Source: Clostridia bacterium (GTDB lineage: Bacteria; UBA6262; WVXT01). Taken from it: 12,983 bases of DNA. The translations under genes were made by a program, and so were the position numbers. The notes beneath the pieces are model-generated. The model was not told the origin of the DNA. It saw only the letters and a program-made list of their open reading frames with translations, and did not search any database. Shown here piece by piece: positions 6,173 through 12,983 of this stretch. The stretch is taken from positions 1 to 12,983 of the forward strand of contig DAOVHK010000031.1 in assembly GCA_030671905.1 (NCBI GenBank), given 5' to 3'. Position 1 is the first letter of the stretch; each line of letters begins with the position of its first letter.

Positions 6173-9100
6173 TTATATCAATTTTTGCAAGAAACCCGTC
6201 AACTTCCTCACTTTTAACCGTTCGCCTTCAAATTTCTCTTTTAAATCTCCTTTGACCTTGGAAACGTAATCCCAGGGACTAATTGAAATTTTAAATTTTT
6301 CCGTTTGCTTAAACTTAATTTTCTCTCTCAAACCCTTAGCTAACTCTATAAATTTATCCGGTGGTACCTGAGTTTGTGGACTGAATTCAACTTCCACCTC
6401 GCCATCTCTTTCACTAATCTTCTCAATTCCCAATCTTTTAGCCAGTTGGCGAAGCTCTACCAATTCAAACAGGGTCAAACAGGACAGTGGAATATCACCG
6501 TAACGGTCTTCCAGCTCCTCCCTTATTTTCTCCAAACCCTGAGAGTCACTGCAGGAGGCAAATTTCCTGTAGATATTAATTCTCTGAGCTGGATCGGGAA
6601 TATAGTCCGTAGGAATGTAAGCATCTGCCTGTAAATCTATTTCCACAGGTCGCTCCCGTTCTATCTTGATGCCTTTCTCATTGTTAACTGCCTCTTCCAA
6701 GAGTTTACAATAGAAATCGAATCCCACTTCCAGGATATGTCCGTGCTGTTCTGACCCGAGAATATTACCCGCTCCGCGAAGTTCGAGATCCCTGAGTGCA
6801 ATCTTAAAGCCCGAACCCAACTCAGTGCACTGGGTAATAGTTTGCAGCCTCTTTTCAGCAATGTCACTGAGGGGCAATCGGCGTGGATAGAAAATGTAGC
6901 AGTAAGCTTTATATTTATCTCTGCCAATCCTTCCTCGCAATTGATAAAGTTGTGCCAGACCCAACTCCTGCCCATTAGTAATTATCATAGTATTGACATT
7001 GGGAATATCCAGTCCTGCCTCGATTATAGTGGTGGCCACTAAAAGGTCATACTCTTTATTTATAAATTTAACCATTACCTCTTCCAGTTCTGAAGCTGTC
7101 ATCCTGCCATGGACAACTCCCATCTTCACATCAGGCATCATCTTTTTTAGATAGCTGGCAATTGTATCGATTGTTTCCACCCGATTATGCACATAAAAGA
7201 CCTGACCTCCCCGTCCAATTTCATTCCTTATAGCCATTTCCACAATTTCCTCATTGTATTCTCCTAAATAGGTTTCAATAGGGATACGTCCTTGTGGCGG
7301 GGTATCTATAACTGACATATCCCGGACTCCCCCCAGAGCCATAGAGAGAGTTCTGGGAATAGGTGTAGCAGTCAAGGTCAACATATCCACCGTCTTTCGA
7401 AGTTGCTTCAATTTCTCCTTGTGACGGACACCGAACCTCTGCTCTTCATCAATCACCACTAACCCCAAATCAAAAAACTGAATATCCTTCTGGAGAAGCC
7501 TGTGAGTGCCAATAACGATATCAACTGAACCCTGCTTTAATTTTTCAACAATTTCTTTCTGTTCCTTTTTGCTTTTGAATCTGGAGAGCATCTCAATCAC
7601 TACAGGATAGTCAGCGAATCTCTCAGAAAAAGTGTGGTAGTGTTGTTCAACCAAAATTGTTGTGGGAGCAAGCACTGCTACCTGCTTACTGTCAAATACA
7701 GCCTTAAGGCCAGCCCTCATAGCTACCTCTGTCTTGCCGTAACCAACATCCCCGCAAACGATTCTATCCATCGGTTTTTGGCTTATCATATCCTGCTTAA
7801 CTTCTTCGATTGCCCTTTCCTGATCCAGGGTCGTCTCATAAATGAAAGCATCAGCAAACTCTTTTTCGTAATGGCTATCCGGAGGGAAAGCATATCCCGG
7901 TAACTTCTGGCGGGCAGCATATATCTCCAGAAGCCCCCGGGCAATCCGCTGAACAGACTTTTTCACTTTAGCTGTTACCTGGCGCCAGGCAGTGCTATCC
8001 AGAGAATATAATTTTGGCTTATAACCTTCAGTGCCAATATATTTTTCCACCAGATTAAAGTCTTCAATGGGCACATACAATTTATCACCCTTAGCATACT
8101 CGATTGCGATATAATCTGTGAATCTACTTTCTATCTCTATCTGCTTAAGCCCTAAATATTTTCCAATGCCATACCTCTCATGCACTACATAGTCGCCAGT
8201 ATTGAGTTCAATCAAATCACTGAGTCTTCTCGCAGGATACTTGAGTTTAGGGTAACGATGTCTTATCTTGTAGCGACCGAAGATCTCTTTTTCAGAAATC
8301 ACCACAAGTTTCAAGGCAGGAAAAATAAACCCGGAATTCAGATTTCCTATCCTGAAGTGGGGAAATATTTCTTCTCCCTGTTCTCGCAACAGCTCTTCCA
8401 ACCTTGATTTTTCTCCCTCATTGTTACAGAAGACATAAGTTTCATATCCCTCTTTTCGCCGATTTGCAACTTCCTGGCAGAAGAAACCAATTTTACCATA
8501 GAACGATGGTGGTGACTTAGTGGAAAAATTAAGCGCACTCCTTTGAGGCAAGATAGACAAGTAAACCTCCACAAGCCGCCTCCCAGCGGACGATGACAAC
8601 TCTACATTATCCTTTAACACCACTCCCCCTTCTGGGAAATAATCAAAAATAGTATGAGAACTTTTCTCATCCGATAATTTTGCCGGAATCACCTTAGCCT
8701 CCCCTACAGTGCTTATCGACCTCTGCGTCAGGGGATCGAACCAGCGCATCTCCTCAATATGGTCCTCAAAGAATACCACCCTGAGAGGACGGTCGAAATT
8801 AGGAGACCACACATCCAAAATCTCACCTCGCAGGCGGAACTCTCCCACTCCCTCCACAATATCAATCCTTTCATAACCAGCATCAGTTAGTTTCTCGGTT
8901 ATCTTCTGATATTCAATCTTTCGGCCTTGGGAGAGAGTTAAGGTAAGGAGGGAAAATTGGGAAGGAGAAATAATTTTCTTCTTTATACTATCCAGAGTTG
9001 TTACCAGAAGGGGATTCTTCTCCAGCGAGAGATGATAAAGAGAAACAAGCGAATCTTCTCTATTCTCTTGAGAAAAAAGGCTACTCTCTCCTCGAAAAGC

Positions 9101-9316
9101 TTTGAGGTCTTCCCTTACCCTTTCTAAGTCATCCTCTCTTTCCGTAATTACTAATAGGGCTTGAGAAATTCTCTCCTTTAGACCCAAAATAAAAAAAGCT
9201 TTGGAACCACCCCAAAGCCCGGAGACTCTTATCTTTCCTTCTCTGTTAACTATCTTTTCAGAAATTTCTTTTAAGCTTCGATCCTTTTCCCAAAATTGAA
9301 GTAATTCATCTTTCAT
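6173..9316 (-). CDS. mfd: transcription-repair coupling factor Mfd
   Basis: Mfd is a DNA translocase that removes RNA polymerase stalled at lesions and recruits UvrA. It has 1047 residues; E. coli Mfd has 1148. Seen: a UvrB-homology module at about 1-205 with UvrA-contact residues matching E. coli R165, R181 and F185 as Arg163, Arg179 and Phe183 in identical spacing; an RNA-polymerase-interacting CarD-like domain from about 368 (LNTGDYVVHERYGIGKYLGL, 371-390); helicase motifs Walker A GDVGYGKTE at 522-530, DEEQRFG at 623-629, TATPIPRT at 649-656 and QLRGRIGRD at 792-800; the TRG translocation motif near 840-861 (LRDLELRGAGNILGSEQHGH); and a C-terminal TRCF domain. The shortfall lies between residues 205 and 368. 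The ATG at 9316 has AGGGAA 7 nt upstream. It is the first gene of the leftward run. Confidence 0.97.
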   Translation of the reverse strand: MKDELLQFWEKDRSLKEISEKIVNREGKIRVSGLWGGSKAFFILGLKERISQALLVITEREDDLERVREDLKAFRGESSLFSQENREDSLVSLYHLSLEKNPLLVTTLDSIKKKIISPSQFSLLTLTLSQGRKIEYQKITEKLTDAGYERIDIVEGVGEFRLRGEILDVWSPNFDRPLRVVFFEDHIEEMRWFDPLTQRSISTVGEAKVIPAKLSDEKSSHTIFDYFPEGGVVLKDNVELSSSAGRRLVEVYLSILPQRSALNFSTKSPPSFYGKIGFFCQEVANRRKEGYETYVFCNNEGEKSRLEELLREQGEEIFPHFRIGNLNSGFIFPALKLVVISEKEIFGRYKIRHRYPKLKYPARRLSDLIELNTGDYVVHERYGIGKYLGLKQIEIESRFTDYIAIEYAKGDKLYVPIEDFNLVEKYIGTEGYKPKLYSLDSTAWRQVTAKVKKSVQRIARGLLEIYAARQKLPGYAFPPDSHYEKEFADAFIYETTLDQERAIEEVKQDMISQKPMDRIVCGDVGYGKTEVAMRAGLKAVFDSKQVAVLAPTTILVEQHYHTFSERFADYPVVIEMLSRFKSKKEQKEIVEKLKQGSVDIVIGTHRLLQKDIQFFDLGLVVIDEEQRFGVRHKEKLKQLRKTVDMLTLTATPIPRTLSMALGGVRDMSVIDTPPQGRIPIETYLGEYNEEIVEMAIRNEIGRGGQVFYVHNRVETIDTIASYLKKMMPDVKMGVVHGRMTASELEEVMVKFINKEYDLLVATTIIEAGLDIPNVNTMIITNGQELGLAQLYQLRGRIGRDKYKAYCYIFYPRRLPLSDIAEKRLQTITQCTELGSGFKIALRDLELRGAGNILGSEQHGHILEVGFDFYCKLLEEAVNNEKGIKIERERPVEIDLQADAYIPTDYIPDPAQRINIYRKFASCSDSQGLEKIREELEDRYGDIPLSCLTLFELVELRQLAKRLGIEKISERDGEVEVEFSPQTQVPPDKFIELAKGLREKIKFKQTEKFKISISPWDYVSKVKGDLKEKFEGERLKVRKLTGFLQKLI

Positions 9317-9334
9317 AAGTCTATTCCCTAAAGA

Positions 9335-9363
9335 ATATTATCAAAAAAACTCTGGAAAATCAA
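9335..9363 (-). promoter_or_regulatory. candidate sigma70-type promoter for the mfd operon
   Basis: In the 193-bp gap between gatB and mfd the minus strand carries TTGATT (9363-9358) and, 17 nt on, TAATAT (9340-9335), overlapped by GATAAT at 15 nt spacing (9342-9337). The transcript would start only about 10-15 nt before the mfd ATG, leaving the SD close to the 5' end, which weakens the call. No convincing terminator follows gatB in this gap, so read-through from gatB is also possible. Confidence 0.35.
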
Positions 9364-9509
9364 GCAGGCAATCTACGTAATTCTGTAATGTAGTGAAGGT
9401 CGTTAAAAGTTTGGCAGGAGATTAGAAAGGAGTTCTGGAAAGCTATAAATAGTCCCTGTTACATTCACCAGAATCTGTGTGCTTTAGTGGATGAAACAAC
9501 TGGAAGTCG

Positions 9510-10955
9510 TTACTTCTTTAGTAATTTTTCCTTAAGGATTTTATTGACCAACTGGGGATTGGCTTTGCCCTGGGTCTTTCTCATTACCTGACCAACCAAA
9601 TGTCCTATAGTCTTCTCTTTACCTTTTCCATACTCTTCTACAGCATCTGGATTTTCCTTTAATACCTCTTCCACTATCTTGCCAATCTCTTTCTCGTCGG
9701 TAATCTGTACTAATTTTTTCTCTTTCACAATTACTTGAGGATTCTTTCCACTATTAAACATCTCCTCAAATACTGTTTTGGCAATCTTCCCAGAAATTGT
9801 TCCTTTCTCCATTAATTTCAAAAGTTCTGCCAACTGCCCAGGAGAGACCGGGGATTCCTCCACCTCTTTATTCACTGCATTCAATCTTCCCAGAAGCTCA
9901 ACCATTACCCAATTGGTAACCACCTTCGGATTATTATACAGTTTAACTACTTTTTCAAAATAGTTAGCCAGTGCCTTCTCAGCAGTAAGCACCCCTGCAT
10001 TGTATTCTGAAAGCTTATATTCTTTTATAAACCGTTCCCGGCGTCTATCGGGAAGTTCGGAAATAGTCTTTCTGATATTCTCTATCCATTCTTTCTCCAC
10101 TATTAAAGGCACCAAGTCTGGTTCAGGAAAATAACGATAGTCATGAGCCTCTTCTTTGCTCCTCATAGGGTATGTCCTTTCCTTTTTCTCATCCCACAGT
10201 CTTGTCTCCTGAATAATCCTCTCTTCACTCTCCAATGCCTTAATCTGTCTTTTAACTTCGTATTCCAGGGCTTTCTGGATAGCTCTGAAGGAATTCATAT
10301 TCTTAACTTCTGCTTTCACTCCCAGTTTTTTCTTCCCCGCCAAGCGCACAGAAACATTCGCATCGCAGCGGAGCGAACCCTTCTCCATATCGCAATCTGA
10401 TACTTCCAGATACCTGATAATATTCTTCAAAGTAGTAAGATAAGTATAAGCTTCTTCGGGGCTGGTGATATCAGGAGAAGAAACTATCTCCAAAAGGGGA
10501 ACGCCACAGCGATTAAAATCGACGAGGCTTCCATCAATCTCCCGGGAACCAATATAGTGGAGAAGTTTTCCCGCATCCTCTTCTAAATTAATTCTGGTTA
10601 TACCCACTCTCTTCCTTTCACTACCAGTACCAATTTCAAGATAGCCATTTTGAGCCAGAGGCTCCTCGTATTGGGAAATCTGATAATTCTTTGGCAAATC
10701 AGGATAGAAATAGTTTTTGCGCGCAAATATTGAGCGTGAAGCAACCTCGCAGTTTAATGCCAAAGCACTCTTAATTGTATATTCCACCGCCTTTTTATTA
10801 ACCACAGGTAGTATCCCCGGCATCCCCGTGCAGACAGGACAGGCATGAGTGTTTGGCGCTGCACCAAATTCAGTTGAGCACCCACAAAACAACTTAGACT
10901 CTGTCTTCAGATGGATATGGACTTCCAAGCCAATTATAGTTTCATACTTTACCAT
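9510..10955 (-). CDS. gatB: Asp-tRNA(Asn)/Glu-tRNA(Gln) amidotransferase subunit B
   Basis: GatB binds the misacylated Asp-tRNA(Asn) or Glu-tRNA(Gln), activates the acid with ATP and receives ammonia from GatA through a channel. The 481 residues match the family length. Seen: the N-terminal cradle (YETIIGLEVHIHLKTESKLF), the zinc-site cysteines Cys24, Cys26, Cys39 and Cys42, the conserved FARKNYFYPDLPKNYQISQY and RCDANVSVRL blocks, and the helical YqeY-like tail ending in NKILKEKLLKK. The start is ATG at 10955 with GGAG 7 nt upstream (10966-10963). The gene is 36 bp after gatA; a perfect palindrome fills the gap up to the SD. Presence of gatA and gatB implies that the cell makes Gln-tRNA and/or Asn-tRNA by the indirect route. 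Confidence 0.97.
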   Translation of the reverse strand: MVKYETIIGLEVHIHLKTESKLFCGCSTEFGAAPNTHACPVCTGMPGILPVVNKKAVEYTIKSALALNCEVASRSIFARKNYFYPDLPKNYQISQYEEPLAQNGYLEIGTGSERKRVGITRINLEEDAGKLLHYIGSREIDGSLVDFNRCGVPLLEIVSSPDITSPEEAYTYLTTLKNIIRYLEVSDCDMEKGSLRCDANVSVRLAGKKKLGVKAEVKNMNSFRAIQKALEYEVKRQIKALESEERIIQETRLWDEKKERTYPMRSKEEAHDYRYFPEPDLVPLIVEKEWIENIRKTISELPDRRRERFIKEYKLSEYNAGVLTAEKALANYFEKVVKLYNNPKVVTNWVMVELLGRLNAVNKEVEESPVSPGQLAELLKLMEKGTISGKIAKTVFEEMFNSGKNPQVIVKEKKLVQITDEKEIGKIVEEVLKENPDAVEEYGKGKEKTIGHLVGQVMRKTQGKANPQLVNKILKEKLLKK

Positions 10956-10966
10956 TCATCCACTCC

Positions 10967-10989
10967 AAAAAGGTGACAGTCACCTTTTT
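10967..10989. repeat. 23-bp perfect palindrome between gatA and gatB
   Basis: The arms AAAAAGGTGAC (10967-10977) and GTCACCTTTTT (10979-10989) are exact inverted copies around one base (10978). In RNA this would form a stem of about 10 bp with a 3-nt loop, on either strand. It ends directly next to the gatB SD (10966-10963) and begins 2 bp past the gatA stop. Possible roles are a weak attenuator, an mRNA-end protector, a protein-binding operator or simply a dispersed repeat; the sequence does not decide between them. Confidence 0.7.
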
Positions 10990-10991
10990 CC

Positions 10992-12452
10992 TTATAGTTT
11001 AGGTTTTCTCTTGTGCCACTCTGTATTCTTTTCATATGTATAAGCTATGCGCAGCAGGACCTCCTCATAGAAAGGCTTCGCCAAAAGTTGTAGCCCAATG
11101 GGAAGTCCTTTCTTGCTAAATCCACAAGGCTGAGAAATTCCAGGAATACCAGCTAAGTTTGCAGAAATGGTAAATATATCTGATAAATACATCTGCAAGG
11201 GGTCATCAACCTTCTCACCAATCTTAAATGCTGGAGTGGGAGCTGTTGGCGTCACAATGGCATCTACTTTCTCGAAAGCCTCATCGAAATCTTTTTTAAT
11301 CAGAGTGCGCACCTTCTGGGCTTTCAAATAGTAGGCATCATAGTAGCCACTAGATAAAGCGTAAGTACCCAGCATTATCCTCCTCTTAACTTCTGCACCA
11401 AATCCTTCACCCCTCGTCTTCTCATACTCTTCCAATAAGTCCTCTGTTTCTGGAGAGCGGTAACCATACCTGACTCCATCATACCTGGCCAGGTTAGCGC
11501 TGGCCTCAGAGGGAGCAATCAGATAGTAGACCGCCACTCCATACTCGGTATGGGGAAGAGATATCTCAAAAATTTTTGCTCCCAGATTTTTCAGAAGCTC
11601 TATCGCCTGTTTCACTGCCCTTTCCACTTCCCCATCCAAGCCTTTAACGAAATATTCTTTGGGAACTCCTATCTTAATACCTTTAACATTTTCTATTAAG
11701 GATTTGGTGAAATCGGGCACATCCAGATTAACTGAAGTGGAATCGTTTTCATCATAGCCAGAAAGAACATTCAAAAGAAGTGCCGCATCTTCCACATCTT
11801 TGCCAAAGGGACCTATCTGGTCCAGTGAAGAGGCAAAGGCAACCAATCCATAACGGGAGACCCTGCCATAAGTAGGCTTTAATCCCACTACCCCGCAACA
11901 GGCTGCTGGCTGGCGAATAGAACCTCCTGTATCAGAACCTATCGCCAGAATTGTTTCATCGGAAGCTACTGCTGTTGCCGAGCCACCGGAAGATCCTCCA
12001 GGAATATAGTTCATATCCCAGGGGTTGCGAGTTACTCCAAAATAGGAATTCTCGGTTGAGGAACCCATGGCAAATTCGTCCATATTTGTTTTGCCTATAA
12101 ACACTGCTCCTTCATCTCTCAATCTCTTAACCACTGTAGCCTCATAAGGAGAGATGAAATTTTCCAGTATGTGGGAAGAGCAAGTCGTTCTCGCGTTCCT
12201 GATACACATATTGTCCTTGATGGCAATAGGAATGCCTGCCAAGAGGCCTCTAAATCCACCTTTTCTCATCTTCTCATCAATGTTTCTTGCCTGGAGTAAA
12301 GCTTCTTTCTCAGTTAAGGTAACGAAACTATGAAGTTTCTTTTCTACCTGATTAATTCTATTATAAATGGACCTTACAATCTCCTCAGAAGAAATCTCTT
12401 TTTTCTCCATCTTCTCCGATAATTCGTGCGCAGTCAGTTCATATATTTCCAT
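10992..12452 (-). CDS. gatA: Asp-tRNA(Asn)/Glu-tRNA(Gln) amidotransferase subunit A
   Basis: GatA is the glutaminase subunit that releases ammonia from glutamine for GatB. It has 486 residues, the normal length. The amidase-signature Ser-cisSer-Lys triad is intact: Lys79 in PIAIKDN, Ser154 in PGGSSGGS (151-158) and Ser178 in TGGSIR (175-180), the same numbering I recall for Staphylococcus aureus GatA. The stretch GLKPTYGRVSRYGLVAFASS (190-209) is also typical. The start is ATG at 12452, sharing one base with the stop of the cyclophilin-like gene (TAATG), with AGGAG inside that gene's end acting as SD, so translation is probably coupled. gatB follows 36 bp on. gatC, often the gene before gatA, is not there. 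Confidence 0.97.
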   Translation of the reverse strand: MEIYELTAHELSEKMEKKEISSEEIVRSIYNRINQVEKKLHSFVTLTEKEALLQARNIDEKMRKGGFRGLLAGIPIAIKDNMCIRNARTTCSSHILENFISPYEATVVKRLRDEGAVFIGKTNMDEFAMGSSTENSYFGVTRNPWDMNYIPGGSSGGSATAVASDETILAIGSDTGGSIRQPAACCGVVGLKPTYGRVSRYGLVAFASSLDQIGPFGKDVEDAALLLNVLSGYDENDSTSVNLDVPDFTKSLIENVKGIKIGVPKEYFVKGLDGEVERAVKQAIELLKNLGAKIFEISLPHTEYGVAVYYLIAPSEASANLARYDGVRYGYRSPETEDLLEEYEKTRGEGFGAEVKRRIMLGTYALSSGYYDAYYLKAQKVRTLIKKDFDEAFEKVDAIVTPTAPTPAFKIGEKVDDPLQMYLSDIFTISANLAGIPGISQPCGFSKKGLPIGLQLLAKPFYEEVLLRIAYTYEKNTEWHKRKPKL

Positions 12453-12826
12453 TAAGCTCTCCTGTCAAGGGTTATCTTCTCGCCATCTTTTACTTTTTTC
12501 CAATCCTTTGGATTTCCCAAAAGTTTACCAATAATATTCACCGGGCTGGCCGGCCTTATTTCAGACCCTGTAGAAACAGGAGTCTTTCCAAAGAAAATAC
12601 AGAAACCATTTCCTTGAGGCCAGTAACCCAGGTCTCCTTCCTGGACAACATCCACAGCTTCTTCCGGACCCATGTTCACTGGAATAGCAAAATATATTTC
12701 CTCTCCCCAGGTATTAACCTTTGCCTCAATAGGAAGAGAATCCCAGATAGCCTTTGCCGTTTTTGTCTCCAAGAGTTCCGCTTCCATAGTAACTTTTTCT
12801 GTCTTTATATTGATTTTCTTTGCCAT
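12452..12826 (-). CDS. cyclophilin-like fold protein (DUF369 / TM1367 type)
   Basis: This is a small soluble protein of 124 residues related to the TM1367-like cyclophilin-fold family, whose role is not established and which is not known to be an active prolyl isomerase. Seen: TAKAIWDSLPIEAKVNTWGE (23-42), GEEIYFAIPV, GDLGYWPQGNGFCIFFGKTP at about 64-84 and SEIRPASPVNIIGKL at about 88-102, the blocks by which I recognise the family. No signal peptide or membrane segment is visible. ATG at 12826 follows AAGGAG at 5-6 nt. It is the first gene of the visible gatAB unit and overlaps gatA by one base (TAATG). I see no clear promoter in the 83 bp between it and the right-end repeat. Confidence 0.85.
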   Translation of the reverse strand: MAKKINIKTEKVTMEAELLETKTAKAIWDSLPIEAKVNTWGEEIYFAIPVNMGPEEAVDVVQEGDLGYWPQGNGFCIFFGKTPVSTGSEIRPASPVNIIGKLLGNPKDWKKVKDGEKITLDRRA

Positions 12827-12909
12827 TTCCTCTCCTTATGCCCCCCACCCCATTTAAAAGATAGTTTGTGAAGAGCTCTGGGAATTTTAGCTAAAAAACG
12901 AGCAAAAGA

Positions 12910-12983
12910 TGTCATTGCGAGCGACTGAAAGGAGCGAAGCAATCTCGAGATTACTTCGGTCGCTTCGCTTCCTCGCAATGACA
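12910..12983. repeat. 74-bp symmetric MITE/REP-like repeat at the right edge
   Basis: The terminal 12-bp arms TGTCATTGCGAG (12910-12921) and CTCGCAATGACA (12972-12983) are exact inverted copies. A second inverted pair, GAAG-x-AATCTC / GAGATT-x-CTTC (12936-12957), shares the same axis at 12946/12947, so the element is two 37-bp imperfect arms. The type (TGTCATTGCGAG ... GAAGCAATCTC) is a familiar dispersed non-coding repeat in several bacterial lineages. The window ends exactly at its last base, so a target-site duplication cannot be tested. Confidence 0.85.

Noticed and set aside
6154..6178. Direct repeat ATTATATCAG-ATTATATCA at the mfd end
   Set aside because: It is a single short AT-rich doublet partly within the stop region, likely chance and without supporting structure.
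6661..6975. 104-residue minus-strand frame inside mfd
   Set aside because: It lies wholly within the well-supported mfd gene in another frame and shows no domain; it is a shadow.
8347..8574. 75-residue minus-strand frame inside mfd
   Set aside because: It is also a shadow of mfd in another frame, with no recognisable motif or own ribosome binding site.
9503..9516. Small hairpin GAAGT-CGTT-ACTTC at the end of gatB as a terminator
   Set aside because: The stem is only 5 bp with low GC, overlaps the stop codon region, and has no T-run after it on the minus strand.
9397..9591. A plus-strand frame without stops running across the gatB-mfd gap into the gatB 3' end
   Set aside because: It has no start codon, follows a stop at 9394-9396, overlaps gatB antisense, and its translation matches no family I recognise. 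At about 65 codons it is expected by chance.
12827..12909. Promoter for the gatAB unit (TTCACA or TAAAAT elements)
   Set aside because: No -35/-10 pair with acceptable spacing was found; the better matches are 10 or 20 nt apart. The real promoter may lie beyond the right edge.

Overview
The window is a 13 kb bacterial chromosomal segment of moderate-to-low GC (roughly 40% by eye, not computed). Every gene I can support lies on the minus strand, so transcription runs from right to left. The organism must be a diderm (Gram-negative-type envelope): the window encodes a phospholipid/lipid ABC transporter of the Mla type and two SurA/PpiC-like periplasmic chaperones. The two dispersed palindromic repeats (cores TGTCATTGCGAG and GTAGGGGCGACC) are of kinds I associate with environmental and candidate-phylum genomes. 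I cannot name the phylum from this sequence.

Right part (12983 to 9510): a 74-bp symmetric repeat sits exactly at the right edge. It is followed by a cyclophilin-like (DUF369/TM1367 type) gene, gatA and gatB. The first two genes overlap at TAATG, and gatA and gatB are 36 bp apart with a 23-bp palindrome between them. GatA and GatB are two of the three subunits of the tRNA-dependent amidotransferase. gatC is not in the window.

Middle and left part (9363 to 1): after a 193-bp gap that may hold a promoter comes a tight run of mfd, a membrane-anchored PpiC-type isomerase, a SurA-like isomerase, mlaE (permease), mlaF (ATPase), mlaD (MCE protein) and radA (cut by the left edge). Gaps here are 63 bp or less or overlapping, except the 104 bp between mlaE and mlaF, which is mostly a 78-bp structured repeat. 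The run joins two DNA-repair genes (mfd, radA) to an outer-membrane biogenesis block.

The most interesting point is mlaD. After its membrane anchor, MCE domain and long helical stretch, it ends in about 145 residues that look like amphipathic beta strands of an outer-membrane barrel. With no mlaA, mlaB or mlaC nearby, this suggests a minimal MlaEFD system in which MlaD itself bridges inner and outer membranes. No phage, transposase, CRISPR or RNA gene was found, and no gene-free stretch exceeds 300 bp.
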